A DNA stretch of 64,000 nt from Kalaharituber pfeilii (taxonomy: Eukaryota; Ascomycota; Pezizomycetes; Pezizales; Pezizaceae): the NCBI GenBank assembly GCA_015179045.1, contig WHUZ01000050.1:248001-312000 (forward strand), read 5' to 3'. Each line of letters begins with the position of its first letter. Position 1 is the stretch's first letter. A program made the translations under genes and the position numbers. Positions 41,173 through 54,500 of the stretch are shown piece by piece. The notes beneath the pieces were generated by a model that worked only from the letters and a program-made list of their open reading frames with translations, did no database searches and had not been told where the DNA came from.

Positions 41173-42606
41173 AGTGTGCCGTATCCGTCGGTGGGGTCTA
41201 GCTGGTCGTGCTTCTATTCAACTTGTACAGTCGTATTCATTTTTCTTGTTTTCTTTTTTTTTTTTTTTGCTCATGTCCCTTGTTTTTTTACTTGATTTCC
41301 TCCTCTCCTGCCGGTTCTGCTTACGATGGATGATTGGTTTTCTTTTGCTATTCATGAATTAGTTAGCTTTTGCGAGGCATACGGTATTGAAATGTGCGCT
41401 TGTGTGTATATATATATAGCTGTCGTGACCCCTTCTCTGTCTACTCAAACCACGCGCTGTGCATGTCTTTTCTTGCGTGCTGAATATGAGATTTTTTTTA
41501 TCTACTACAGACATCGTCGTGGTAGTGTCGTGGCTAGTTGATTAAAAACCTTCCGTTCTGGAAGTGATTGAACTATTGGAACGTGCTTCTGAGGGTAATT
41601 GGTGGGTTGATGGACTGTTGATGTGATCTGTGGGATCGCATGTATAAGATGTTGCTTTGATTTCACCGAACCTGCATAATATATCCCAGAGGCATTACTT
41701 CAGGGTAAATATACCCGTACTGTTCGAGGACTAATATCACAAAACACCACAATCACCAAGGCAAACCAGTGCCAACTTATCTGAATAAGAGTAGGTACTA
41801 GCTAGTTACACCATTACAACTCGAAACGTTTTGGACAAGCGGAAAGGAAGCTGGTGGGGAATATTTGGTATGCAGCGCCGATAAAGGAAGGAGGGGTGGG
41901 GGGGGTGGGGAGGTAGTGAAGTGAATTGGAGTGCGGAGAGATAGGAGGAGACAGGGGGATGAAAATAACAGCAGCTGAGGGGTTGGGGGTGGGTATATAG
42001 CACGGATATAGATGAGGGGGGTGATGTAGATAGGAAGTAGTGCAGAGCCGGGAGAGAAGGTCCAGGCGCCTAAAGAAATAAAAATATAAAAGAGAGAAAT
42101 TTGCGTTCCCACAACACACGCCTATCGTGGAGGAGAGAAAAGAGGAAGCAGAATCCAGAGAGACGGCGCCATACCCAAGTCCGTGTTCAGAAAGATGATG
42201 AAATATTTTCTTGTGTTTTTGCATGCAATGCAAACCAATGCTTGAATATTAGATGGGATATATATAAAGTCAGTGCGCGCATAGATAGATAGCACGACAC
42301 ACCTAAGTACACAAGTAAAAAAAAGAATATTTTGGAATGCCAATACCAGGGGAAAAAAAATAGAACAGTTTGAAACAAGAAAAACTAAAAATCAGTAAAT
42401 GGAAGGGGATATAAACGCAATAATTTCCGAGAGCATCAATACAGCAAAACCCGATGCGTCCAAAAATTTGCAAATGATTAACTTCTGAAGATTCAATTGC
42501 CCCCACACCCGAACCTGTCCTCTCCAAACCTAAATTCTTTCCAAAACTCTTCACCGTCTAGATACCTTCCGAAGCCACACTACTCCACTACCACCACTTT
42601 ACTTCT
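41173..42606. other. Intergenic region between convergent genes
   Basis: It holds the 3' flanks of the coiled-coil gene (plus) and the kelch gene (minus), which converge here. There are T-rich tracts at about 41240-41290 and a G-rich stretch at about 41890-41960. Open frames are short and low in complexity, and no additional gene is supported. Confidence 0.5.
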
Positions 42607-45050
42607 CTACTGCAACTCATGCGGTGTCTGCCCCGCCGGACCTCCCAGCTCCGCCATCCCCGGATGCCCCATCGAGCCCATCGCTGGTTTATAAAACTCC
42701 GCCGGATGCGGACTATGCGGCGCGGGCGTCGGCACAGGTTGATAGTATGCCCCCGAGTGTGGATCGTACACATATCCTGGAGGCGCCGCCGCCGCGGTGG
42801 GCCAGTACTGCGGCGCAGGCGACTGCGTGTACAGCATGCTCTGGTGCGGATCGTAGTGGGGCGCTGCGGGCGGCGCTGCGGGCGGCGGAACAGCGGTCGT
42901 GGCTGCGGCGGCGGGGGGGGCGACAGCGGTAGCGGACTTCTCGTTCGCCTTTTTGGAGCGCCGGCGCATCAGGACCCAGATGAGGGCGACGAGCGCAATC
43001 AGAACGACACCTCCAACAACACCCCCAACGATGGGGCCGATTGAAGGGCCGTCGTCGTCGTCGCCGTGACCGTGGCCGCCGACGGCGCCGCCGTTGCCCT
43101 TGCCGTTGGAGCCGGCGGTGGGGATGAACATGATGATCTTGAGGCTGGAGTCGGACCAGCCGTAGAGCGGGTCGAGGGTGGTGGCGCCGCCGGTTGAACT
43201 AAATAAAGCGTTTTGTAAGAATTATGCATTTTGTACACGGGACTGGAGGAACATCAACAAAATCAGTCCGGGGGTTCCAAACATACTTCCCGCCAACTAG
43301 TGACACGATGCTATCGTGTACAAGGTAGTCCTCCTCGTTCATCGGCAGCCGATCGGTCCACTCGAACGTGTTCAGGTCCAAACTACTCAGCAGCCCCTGC
43401 TTCAGACAGCTCCAGTCTACCGGGTTAATCGTGTAATTGTTCGCCGGGTCCGCCGCCGAATCCTGCTGATGGTCGCGCCCGCCGACAGCCAGCATCATGT
43501 TGCCCTTCACCAGATGGCACGTATGCTCGAACCGCTTGTCCCCCCTATCGTTGACTTTTACCCACTGGAAGCTCGGCAGCGTCAGCACCCAGGTGTCGCC
43601 GTACACCGGTCCATTAGCCTTCTCGCTCGTGCCCCCATACACCACAACCTGCCACGATGTCTTGTCCTGCGACGGCACCACCACCGCACATGCCGACTGT
43701 CGCCCCAGTGGCGGCGTCCCAGACGTGCTCTGCTCGTACCACCGGTCGTTTGCGATATCGTACACATGAACGCTATCCATCGGCCTCAGCGTGACACCGT
43801 CCGTCGTCCCCTCCCTGATCCACTCGCCTTGGGGCCCAGTAATTCCTCCGATGAGCACCAACACCCCCTCATCGCCCATATCCGGGATATGCACCATGCT
43901 CGCCAGGGCCACCGGGCCGAGCGCGCTCGCCGTCCTGTTTTCAACTTCCACATTTCCGGAATCAAAGTGCAGGAACGAGTCCGCAAGGATCTCGTATCCC
44001 GGCGCGTGCGCAAAATGGGGGTCGGTGTCGGGCGAGATGATGCCGCCGAGGAAGTAGCCCTTTTTCTTTGCGGGGACCTCGGCCACCGCGCCTCCGTATG
44101 CGCGCACAATTCTGTGGCTGTCGAGCTCGGCTTGGATCCATTGGGAGTTGACAATGTCGAAGCGCCAGAGCTGGGCCTCGCGGATGGTGGTTTGGTTCAC
44201 CATGGACCACGTGTTGTTGTCTGCGAACCAGCCTCCGTATCTATATGTGTATTGGGAAGAGCGGATGAGTCTTTGCCTATCATGAGACGAGATGGAATAG
44301 GATGGGACGGGTTGGGCGGAGGAGTCATATATATAAGAGGGATATACGTACTTGTAGATGCTGCTTCCGCCGTCATACCACAGCGCCCCCATCTGCGTAG
44401 ACTCTCCATCTTTGTTCGGGCCGACATAGGAATACACCGGATCGTTTCCCACCACTGGATACTCCAGTCCTGCACCCAGATTCGCGATGATTACAGACGA
44501 ATCTAGATATCCCAAGACCATCAGCATGAAACTTCCACCACCCTTTCCGCTCACCAGTCACCACTGACCCATCCCGCTTTTTTCACCACAAACTCTCCAA
44601 ACTCCCTCCAACGTTATATATGTATATCTCATGCACCTATACCCCAAGGAAAAGAAAAGAATAGCACCTACACAAATAGATCTGTCCCTTCTTAAAATTT
44701 TCCTTGAAGGTCGCTATCCCACCACTAATATACAACCTCTCGTCGACCACCGTGCTCGTGTGTCCCCAGAGCCGGCAGAACTCCGATACTCCGTCGTTCG
44801 TCTGTCGTTTCTCAAACTCGGCCAAGTACGACGGCGGCAGGTCGCCAGGGACGTGGCTGCGGGGGACGACACCAGCTCCGGTAGAGGCGGCGGCGTACCC
44901 CTCGGGGCTGTTAAGGGAGGCGATACGTTTTGCGAGGATCCGGTTGTGTGCGGGGCCGTCGACGGTGTAGAGGGTGCCTGGGGCGGGGGTTGCGGAGACG
45001 AGGGAGGAGAGGAGAGGGAAGAGGGACGTCGCGAGCGTGAGAGCTCGCAT
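42607..45050 (-). CDS. Secreted-type kelch-repeat protein with single transmembrane segment, 691 aa, four exons
   Basis: Exons on the minus strand are 45050-44672, 44502-44352, 44240-43287 and 43198-42607, and all phases agree (2076 nt). Introns of 169, 111 and 88 bp have donors GTAGGT, GTACGT and GTATGT and acceptors CTAG, ATAG and TTAG. Residues 1-20 form a signal peptide (MRALTLATSLFPLLSSLVSA), the reason for choosing this ATG over an in-frame one at 45185. Kelch-type Gly-Gly turns follow (LYISGGI, YGGWF, LIGGITG, VVYGGTS, LAVGGRD, SLVGG), consistent with a beta-propeller at about 95-495. A Gly/His/Asp linker, a transmembrane helix (about 548-572) and a stop-transfer RRRSKK come next. The cytosolic tail is Pro/Ala/Tyr-rich. 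Ligand unknown; probably a plasma-membrane or cell-wall sensor or adhesin. Confidence 0.88.
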
Positions 45051-48000
45051 TTTGGAGGGTTGGAGAAGGTCTACAGCAGAAGGAACCGATATTAGCAGGT
45101 TAGAGAGAAAGTACCTGATGCCCGATTGAGAAAATACGAAGACGGAATTCAGAGAAAAAATCCCGACTCTCTTCAAGAGCGGCATACTGCAAAATCACCA
45201 CTCAATCCCATCCTCTTGACGCCACATAACACGAAAAATCTCAATAGAAAAACCTTTGTATCCATCCATTCATTCGGATATCTTCTCAATCGTACAGAGC
45301 AACCTGCAGCCCGCTCGAGGAAAGAAAAAACAAGACAAAGGGGAAAAAATGAAAATCTTCGCGCCTACCTCCTTTTAACTTCTAATTTCCGTTGCGCGTT
45401 CCTACTACCTCTTTAAGAATCCCCCCACCAAAAACAAATTCGACCGGCTCCTTTCCTCCCCAGGGCGAGGGATACTACCAGTTGTTAGAGCTCTAATCTT
45501 TTCAGCGATCGTAGTATCTCGATATTTGACAAGCCGAAATTAAAAAACTGAAGCTCGCGCTATAGCTCAAGCAGTAGTAGTAGTTAAAACTTGAATTTAA
45601 GTGACCTCTCCGCACGATCGGTGCAGTCTCGCCTAAAAAAAAGGTGCTCGCTTGTGTCGCTTGCTTTTCCCCCTCCAATCCTGAATCCCGAAAATCCCGA
45701 CCACAGAACCTTAACAAAAGAACGAAATAATTTGAAACGAGAGTTGAGAGAGTTCGGAAGTAACGAAGTGCTGCTCCTCTCGGCGTCCACTTGAATGGTA
45801 GCTGAATACGGTCTAATTGCGACTGTCAGTAAGTTCAACGTCCTAATCGCAAACGTGCCATGCACTAGCTGTCCATAGAAGAACTACAAAAGCGTAGAAA
45901 AGAATGTCAGAGCAACAAGTCAGTGCAAAAGAAAGGAAGATCCTCTTTGCGTGGTTGGGAAAGGGAGTGTACGAGTGCTAAGGTGACAAGCAACAGACCC
46001 AACACCAACCCAGCCCTTGCTAACGAAAGCCCTGTGTAGCGCCGGCCCACTAGAGTGGTTTTGCACCAATGGAATCCACTAGTTCGCTCCTCAAGGGCAG
46101 ACAGTTGTGAAATCGAATGTGGAGAGACTTTTCGTGGCTTGGGGCTGAGGAGGGTGTGCTGAAAAGGTGAACAGATAAAACACGGGATAAATGTGGAAGA
46201 GAGTACAAGGTGAAGTTGCTTGCCAAATACCCACCACCATGGATCCTAGCTATGCGATAGTCGAGCACTGCACTGCCACCTAACAATCACTGACAATCAC
46301 TTCGAACTCGCAAATTCAGGTAGCAAGTAGGTGAGGGATAAGGAATCAAGGGAGGAGTACTCCACTTCAGGAAACGAAATTGTGCCAAAACTAGCAGAAA
46401 ATAATAATGTCGAATGCAAACTCACACGTAAAACTCACCCTTTCGCCAACTGTTCAGCTAGCTAGAGCGTCTCCTTCTCCACCTTGAACAGTCGACTGTC
46501 GGCAATTGTCGGTGATGTTGGTTCCGACACGAGGATATCGCGGTGCCGGTGTCGTCACGTTCTCGAGTTGCGAAAATAAGGAGAGAGGGGAAGGAAGAGA
46601 AAAAGGAAGGACAGAAGGCTGGATTAACAACTACAACCTAGCCCTCAAAAGACTTCAGGTTTGTAAGGGAAAAAAAGATATAACAAAAAAAGGTAAACCG
46701 GGGTCTTACTTTAGATTAGATTAATATCGTCGTGTGCACAGTTTGCTGGCAGAGGGCGATCATCTTGAGTAGACATGGGGACAGACATGGGGAAAAGCGG
46801 GTATGGGGCGTCAGCATTTAGTTATCTTGAGAGTGGTTTGATTCTGGGGCAGGAAAATGAGGTGCTTCAAAAGTGCGTGATCATCGCGACTATATTCACT
46901 TTACTCTAAGAGGCCGGCAAGTCAGTTGTATGCCCCTTCTTCTACACTGCTAATATTTAGCCTTTGATATGAAGCCCCGTCTACCGGGTATACTGACTGG
47001 TGAGCCTGCCGGCTGCTTTACAATGCTAGAGTATCACGATCCATGCATGTTACAAATCCCGCAACTTGGAACCACAAAACCACAAAACCACAAAACCATC
47101 GCTCAATAGCCAACTGTATGAATGAGTACATGCTACCGGTACTGTAGAATTCTACCCAGTTGATCCTAAGCATGTTCATCTTTTCTTTCGCAGGGTGAGC
47201 GCACCTGTGCAGACTACCTAGCTAGGTATTTTACACTCACGAAACTCTTTGCAATTGGCCTCTGTCAGCCTCACCAAATCGCATTGTTGCACAACTGACA
47301 CTGGTCAGCCTAAGCTAAGCTATATCAAGATGATCCCTGACTGGGAACCTCCTGTTTAGTGTTACGATTTGCGTGGGATAGATGGACGGTTGGAGGGCCC
47401 ATGGCTGGAGTTCCAATCGGATATGATACCTATCGGCCTTTCTGAATCTGGTTCTGCACGTGGAGTAGCATGCGCCAGGGACGGCGACTTTAGCCCGCAA
47501 TGATGAATTTAAGTGCCTTTCAAATCTGTGTGCCCAGCCACGGGGCCGTAGTTATGAGGCAAGACGCATACAAAGCCGCTTGATAAGAGAGCTTGTGCCA
47601 ATATGCATATGCCCAGCGCCATCACGCATGTGGCCAGGACGGGCCGTGGCAGGACTGCTGCGACGCGTGGATAGGCCGATTGGGAAGCTTCATCCGAAGT
47701 TGTTGCGAAGCACTGTGGTAACCACTTCTGCCATTGAAATCTAGAGGTGATCTGCAAGTTGAAGAACTCTAACTTTGTTCTTGACAAGTCCGAAATACCA
47801 GTTTCGGTACTCCAGCGATATGAATGCGACAAATGAGGAAGATTGGATAGTTGAAATACCATAGAAATAGAAGTACTAGGATTAACCTTTTAAGAATTAA
47901 AAGTTGCTAGGTTGAATCCTTACATAGAAAATAAAAGTTAACCTTTCGTTTCTGGTCTTTAGATAGCATATCATAATCTACTGATAGTTGATACCCGCGC

Positions 48001-48840
48001 GGCACAGCTGCGGAGGCGGCGGCGACGAAAACGGTCGCTAAAGTTGGATACGACTATCACTATTTATTTTACAAAGTCATTGTGAAAAAAGTAGGTCGGA
48101 GTATAGAAAAGATCTAGAAAGATTAATTCACCTATTTCATGTCAACGGTTTGCACAATTCAATGAAATATATGGTAATAGAAGTTTTATGATTCATCTAT
48201 CATACTTAAATTGAAATAGTCCCCGGGTGTCGTACCCACGTACAAACCTGGTACCCTTGCCTGTACAAATCACCGAGTTCAAAACGGAGCGCGGGTATGT
48301 AGCTCTGCAGAATTGCCGACGGGCCTTACCAGGGGGTGGCATGTACAGTACGAACCAACAGTACACTAAAGCCTTCGGTGTCGAGTTGGCCTTGTCCCCG
48401 ATTGCTATGAGATCATTATCAATAAAAGGCGCTAATATAGTGGGCTGAGGGAGTGTTTTGAAATTGAGATTGAAGGATTAGAAATCTAGACGCACGCGAA
48501 GATAGCGCTTGAGTACATGGAAGGTGTAGCTTGGCTTTGCAAGTTTGGTGAAGTTGAAAAAAAATTCAATTTTCAAAGGGAAAATTGGCACTTGCAATAG
48601 CCACTGTGGAGGGGGAAACTTCCTATAGTTGATGCTGTTCATACAGTAAGCAAGATTTTTTGTTTGGTATTATAGTTATTGCTTTTCAACTAGATATTCC
48701 TTTGAATCAGGCATACTTGGTGCGCCTAAACGTAAGGGGAAAACTCCGTGATACATAGGAGAAAAGGAACCGTTCGGTGAGTAGCGTGTTAGTATCATAC
48801 TGTACTCCATATCTCCGACCATTGTGCAACATACAGCCTA
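45051..48840. other. Upstream of the kelch gene; no further gene recognised
   Basis: 45051-45500 probably contains the promoter and 5' UTR of the kelch gene. Beyond this only short open frames occur. A Trp/Lys-poor, AT-rich stretch continues to about 48 kb with no transposon termini identified. Confidence 0.45.
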
Positions 48841-49500
48841 ACCTCTTACCGGGCGAGTAAAAATCCGGGCACTTTTCATCCGGTATAGAATAAAATGCTT
48901 GGCGGATGTAAAAAGGGGATGGCAAAAATTTGGATAGAATTACTAGAGTAGGAAATTAACATGTGTAGCAAAACATTAACTTGATTCAAGTCTATTCAAT
49001 ATTCATTGCTCTCACCATCTAGAGAGGCATCGAGCCTTAAAGGTTCTTGGGGAGCATCAAATAATATGCAAGCATTGACTAGTGCCAAAACATGCAACTC
49101 TAACTATCTCTCTAAAAGCCTATAAATTCACACAAAAAAGCTTCAAACTCTACAAGCATGGTTCCAGACTCCAGCAGCAGTGACAGCAGTGGTAGCAGCA
49201 ATGGTGACAGCGGTGGCAGCAGTGGTGGCAGCAGTGGTAGCAGTGACGGCAACAGAGTGGTAAACAACCAGACTAAGTGGTAAAGTGGGGTAGTCTAAGA
49301 TGTATCAGTATTAGCGTGTCCGGTATAGCAAATATTTGTATGGAGGCAGCGGGGGTACTTGTCTGGAGGTTTCTGTCCGGTCCGATATAGCAAGGGGGCA
49401 ATTTGTATTGGAAACGGTTGTCCGAATCAGAGGCCATCCGGTATACGGTAACAAGGTTTCCGGTATAGCAAGGTCCAAAGGTTAGACTGTAGCACAGTGC
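48841..49500. repeat. Cluster of TCCGGTATA motifs with a Ser/Gly codon repeat
   Basis: TCCGGTATA occurs at about 48877, 49318, 49436 and 49455, with a variant TCCGATATAGCAA near 49382. Between them lies an AGC/AGT/GGT trinucleotide-type repeat (49180-49250). Its frame from the ATG at about 49158 would encode 42 aa rich in Ser, Gly and Asp. Motifs like CCGGTATAGCAA recall the termini of pogo/Fot-type elements, but no transposase is readable. Confidence 0.4.
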
Positions 49501-50521
49501 CCGTTACCATGCAATAAATGCGAGTGGGTCCAAATACCATGCTAGCTAATTACCAGCAAACCTCAAACAGAAAAGTTGCCGTGCCAAACTGCTTTGACAG
49601 TCGGCGGAATCTGGTCACAAAACTCAATTGTTCTGGCCTCTCGCATGACATCAAACCTTTTCACTTTTGCACCACTTGATGCTGGCAACCACGAATGCAC
49701 GTTCATGCCGCATAAACATACGTATGCTACCATGAACAGTAATTTTACAAAAAGCGGAACTACATGGAAGTTCTCCTCCCGCTATTTTCTTTGTATTCTA
49801 TTTCTTTTTAGTGTATTTCATTTCATTGCATAGATTGTACCAGAGGTTCCAGCTATGTAAAAAAACACCTCGCCATAGTACTGGTAGCTATGGAACTTCC
49901 AGCAGGCTGGAAATTTAGTTAGAAATAGTTTCAGCTTGGCGAGACCTTCTTACATAAGCTCTTTTCAGTATGTTACGACTGGGGAGGCACTCTCGCAAAA
50001 AGCTTGTCTTGTGATTGCATTTGGATTGGGGCTGAAGTAGTGGAGTTATGTGCTTTGAATTAATGCAACCCGAGAGCTGGAACATCGATTTCAGCTGTCC
50101 AATGCAGGCAATTGCATCTGCATCTGTATAGCATGACACATGTGCAGGAAGCCTGCAAAAGTGCTTTTTATTCCGAAAGAATGAGCCATGTGTTTGTCAT
50201 GTGCTGTCTTCTCGAGATTGCTATTTTGGTTCCCGCCTCCTTCCCTCCTATCAAATAGCCCCTTTTATCTGCCTGGTTCCGTTTTAGGTAGGTGGTGTTA
50301 CCTGAGGTGTGTAGTGGGGTGGGGGCTGAGCTCAGTTGATTCGTTTCCTGTTCTAGTACTAGTAACTACTGGTCAATTGCAACGCCATGGCGTTGTAGTA
50401 GCTTCTCGAACTGTCACGATGTACTTGGGGGTAAATGTATGCCACTCGACAGGGGGGTCAAAAGTGAAGTAGGTATGAATTAAAAATAACACACATATTT
50501 TTTCTCCGTATACAACTTAAT
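49501..50521. other. Region without recognisable gene
   Basis: Short open frames (49576-49833 plus, 49915-50139 minus, 50188-50472 plus) without recognisable features. Confidence 0.4.
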
Positions 50522-50523
50522 AC

Positions 50524-51550
50524 AGTCACATGGCAAAAGAAAGGTGAACACCTAAATTTGCATAATTTGATGTCTTAGACCTGCATACGCGCTATTACCG
50601 CTAGTAACGCCAATAAGGAATATTGAAATGGAGTTGAATTGTAAGATTGGGGCAAAGTAAAATATGAAGATAACTCTTGAAGGAGATTAAAGGTCAATAA
50701 GAAATATACTGTCACCTATCTATAACTATATCTACCTAAAACAGAAATCTACCCTATTCATAAAGACTCTCAAGTTCGTCTCTTCTGCCAAACATGCCAT
50801 CTCACTAACTAAACATGCCGCCTCATCTACCAAAATTAGGTCTCTTCCTAGCTCTCCACTTCTGATAGCCCTTATGCTGGAGGTTCCGATCGAGGGTTCG
50901 CGAGTGAACTTTGTTGTCTAGAGTTTCCTTTAGATTCTCCTGTAAGAGAGCTTTGATAGAGATGGGTCACAATCAAGCAAAGCAGTGATAGAGTCCATAA
51001 CACTCTCACTTAGCTTTTTTGGTCTTCCACTCTTAGGCATATTTTCAGCAGTGCCTCGCTCCTTGTAACACTTAAGAAAAGCTTGAATAGTACTCTTAGG
51101 CCAACCCAATTGATCTGCAATCTGTTGAAATGATGACCCTTGCTGGTGCAGAAGGACAATTTGGCCTTTTTCAAAGTCAGTCATCTGTTTCTTAGGAGCA
51201 GTAGTGTTGGTACTAGTAGAAGAGGCGGTACTGGAGGCAGAAGTGCTGGCAACATTAGCTGAGGAGGCAGCAGTTTGAGTTGATATTATTAGGTAGGATT
51301 TTGTAAATTCGGCTGTCAGTTACCTGTAGGCAGCTGTAGATTTTTCCTTAACTTCTGGTCCCCTTTAGGAGTCGACTTTATATTTTTTCTACTCCTTGAT
51401 TTTGAAAATTGTCTCTAGGTCAGAATTCCCAATATAGTACAATGTTGTGAGACATAACGCTTATGTCCAAGATACGCACGTGTGGTATGTTTAATCAAGC
51501 ACAGGCCAAAGATTATGCAAAGGTGTACACTTTCTTTTGCCATGTGACTG
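50524..51550 (-). mobile_element. Internally deleted Tc1/mariner element, 1027 bp
   Basis: The left end CAGTCACATGGCAAAAGAAA and the inverted right end CAGTCACATGGCAAAAGAAA are identical for 20 bp. Similarity continues to ACACCT and TTTGCATAAT, about 40 bp in all. TA flanks both sides (50522-50523 and 51551-51552). The CAGT start and TA target are Tc1/mariner hallmarks. The only coding part is the transposase DNA-binding region on the minus strand; the DDE/D catalytic domain is gone. Confidence 0.9.
50830..51290 (-). pseudogene. Tc1-type transposase, DNA-binding domain only
   Basis: From the ATG at 51184 the frame reads MTDFEKGQIVLLHQQGSSFQ, QIADQLGWPKSTIQAFLKCY, KERGTAENMPKSGRPKKLSE, a helix-turn-helix plus the GRPR/K-like hook of Tc1 transposases. 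The frame is open upstream to about 51290 with a Ser/Thr/Ala-rich extension. After SKLSYRRI (stop near 50928), the second helix-turn-helix continues in another frame (ENLKETLDNKVHSRTLDRNL, QHKGYQKWRARKRP) to about 50830, showing a small indel. In the family this part binds the terminal repeats. The catalytic half is deleted, so it cannot transpose by itself. Confidence 0.85.
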
Positions 51551-51552
51551 TA

Positions 51553-54500
51553 AGTTGTTGCATAATTCCATTTGCCTACCATAGCAGCAAAGCCGATCTT
51601 GAAGCTTTTCCACTTCATCTGTCCATTCATCACGTAAAATAGTAATTCAGGTGCACTCAACTCAAGTAGTTTCTCGATTGTGCATTTCATGACCGAAATC
51701 TTTGCGCGCCGAGCTGGGAATTTCATTTCACTATTGTATGAGGCTTCAACGGGTGATTCGAGGCTGTGACTGGAAAATGGAGTTGTGTGAGTTGGTTGAA
51801 AGCAAACATTAAGCGTATAGGAAATGCCTGGAGAGTAACAACGAACAAGTGGACTCTATCCTAGAAACTATCCCTGCCACATTATATGCAACTTTTCACG
51901 CTTCTGAAGATTTAACCTTGATACCGAGTACGGGTATTTTTGCTGTCAATATTTACTTAAATGATCTACTGCATATCTCACCAATGTCACAAGTGTTCTA
52001 AAGAATGAAAGGGAAATTGTGCATTGTAAGTGAGCTATCTCATCATGGTTAGGTACTCAGTCGATGAAGGTAAGGGGAAAGCTGGTAGAAACTGAACTCT
52101 CGAACAACATTTATACAGCTTCAGATTTAGGTACATGTACCATCATCAGTTTAGGAATACATGTGAGCATTGGACGTATGGGGATTATTGTGGTGCTGGT
52201 GCCTTTGGAAGATGATACAATATCTATGCTTTATAATGCTTGGGATCAATTAAAAGAGGTCTTAATGCAGGTGCGTAACGGATGGCCTTTTAATTGTTCG
52301 GTAATCAGGCTATTGCGAGTAACAGATTCACAGACATTGTTTCATGAGTTTACAAGCATTCTAGTTATGGTTATAACAAAATTATGACAACAGGAGGGTG
52401 AAGAATGCCAAAGATTAGAATCTATGTTGCTCTCAGGTTCCAGCATCTGGTATCTCTCTCCATTACCCTGATATGGCATTTCCAAACTAAAACATTAGTA
52501 ATGCAGTTCGCTACTTTTCCCATTGCCCGTAGAATGCAATAGTGCAACTGAGAATCGCATCAATCAATCACCATTTCTATTCCAAAAAAAAATTGAACAT
52601 CAAGTTCTGAACAATTGATCCTCTAAACGCGATCCCCTCCTATGCTGGTCACATAGTATAAAATATACACTAGATGGTACATGTGAACATTTATCTACGT
52701 ATATTCCACTGGGATTGGACCAAGATGAATGAAGAAGACTTACAAGCGGAAGGTAAGAATTGCAACACTGCTGGGCTTAAAGAGAGGGTACAGGGCGATT
52801 TGTTCTTCACTCCGGCTCGTGTTTGCGTGTTGCCGGCCAATCAACAAATTTCACCGGTAACGCAATTTATGTTCCCGCGTTTAGGAGCAGGCGCTCTAGG
52901 TATGGGTTTAAGTATATAGGAATCTTTTTGGCCCACTAGAATAATAGGCAAGATCAGGGATTTCCTATCCCTAAAACGTCCCATGATTGAACTTGGGAAT
53001 TTCGTTGGGGCATGTAGGTTGGCTCTGAGACTGGGAATATCTAGGCTTTGAGCTCCCCACTATGAGAAATTGCAACTAGAATGTCACTGTAGTCTGTCTC
53101 ATCACTACTGATCATTGCCCTCAAGCGCTGTGCTTGAATCTCCATTGCCAGGCTTTGTGATACTCCTCCAGCTGGTGATCTTTGAACTACTTCCAGAGTT
53201 ATTTTTTTCTATGGACGAAATCAAGCATTTCGTGAAAGGCTCTCGCCTGGGCATATACCTGGGCATATGCCTGGGTTCAGTGGCTTATTAGTGTGCTTCT
53301 GCTGGTGCTGCTGTCCTGCTACCGGATTATGCAAACTGGCATGGTGATGTCACTGGAGTTCCGGGCTTGTAGCACCAGATAGTAAATATGGTAACTTGCT
53401 ACTCAGATATCTATTCATGTACGTAATACTCCTTCTAGTTACATACCACCAGACCATATGGCGTACCGAGATATCCCAATTACTGTATACAATCAAGGCT
53501 TTTGCCCCGTTGATTATTTGTTATTTTTATATTTTTATTTATTAGTATTTATTATTTATTTTTTTCCCCGGAAAATTTCCCACCAGAGGAACCTCACGGG
53601 GGGAAAATTCGGTCAAAACGTCATCTTTATCGCAAAAGGCAGGCCGTTTATAGTTCCTGATTAATAACTAATCAATAGAGACGGGTAGTGGAGAACAAAT
53701 AAGCGAAATAGGAGAATTGAATGGATGCAGTTGGCTTTTCAGCTTTAGTGTGGGGGAGAGATGTAGGTTTTGTGTAAGCAGGGATTCAGGGTAACAGGAA
53801 ATTATGGGTCATTCTGAGTTGGGAAAGTTTACGCTTAGGGGTTGATGGTGCAGGATATACTGCTTTACTTGAAATTATTTACGGTAAAAGCTGATGTAGA
53901 GACTGAACCTCAACCTCAACCTCCTGGGGGTATAAGGAGAACTTTTTTTCGTTGTTGCTCCTGAATACTCAGATCCTAACATGGCAGGACAACTTGCGTG
54001 AAACAAACACTACATACACAATAAAACTTCAACCTCACGAACCCCCGCCTTCACCGCAAGACCTCCGCCACTGCCTCTACACACTCCTTAATCTAGTCCG
54101 TTCCTCCCCCTTCAATACGAGCCACCTCTGCGGCTCCTCCAGTCGCTGCTGTGTCTTCTGCTTCCCAACGTAGCCTGCATTTGCCCTCCTTCGCTTTCAA
54201 CCTTCTTCAGCCAGCCGGCACAGCTTCGTAATTTCAAACCTATCGTGAGATCGGTTAACAACAGCAAAGCCTGTGGGAATAATGACTATTCCTGGGATTG
54301 CGGTGGGATGAAGCCAAGCAAGCATCTATAGCATTTATCGGTTTAGGTTCTCTGCAATTAGTATTGTCATCTGAACCCGCATCTGTCAGCTGCAGCGTAT
54401 AGCTAGACTGCCTGACAAAATGAGAAATGAAAAGAATTTTCATGTCCTGCACGTACGTATTGCAACTCAGATTAAATGGACTCACTAGAAGAAGCTCAGA

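Noticed and set aside
43316..44506. Plus-strand open frame of 396 codons
   Set aside because: It lies opposite the kelch exons, is rich in Arg/His/Val as expected for an antisense frame, and crosses two well-supported introns of the minus-strand gene.
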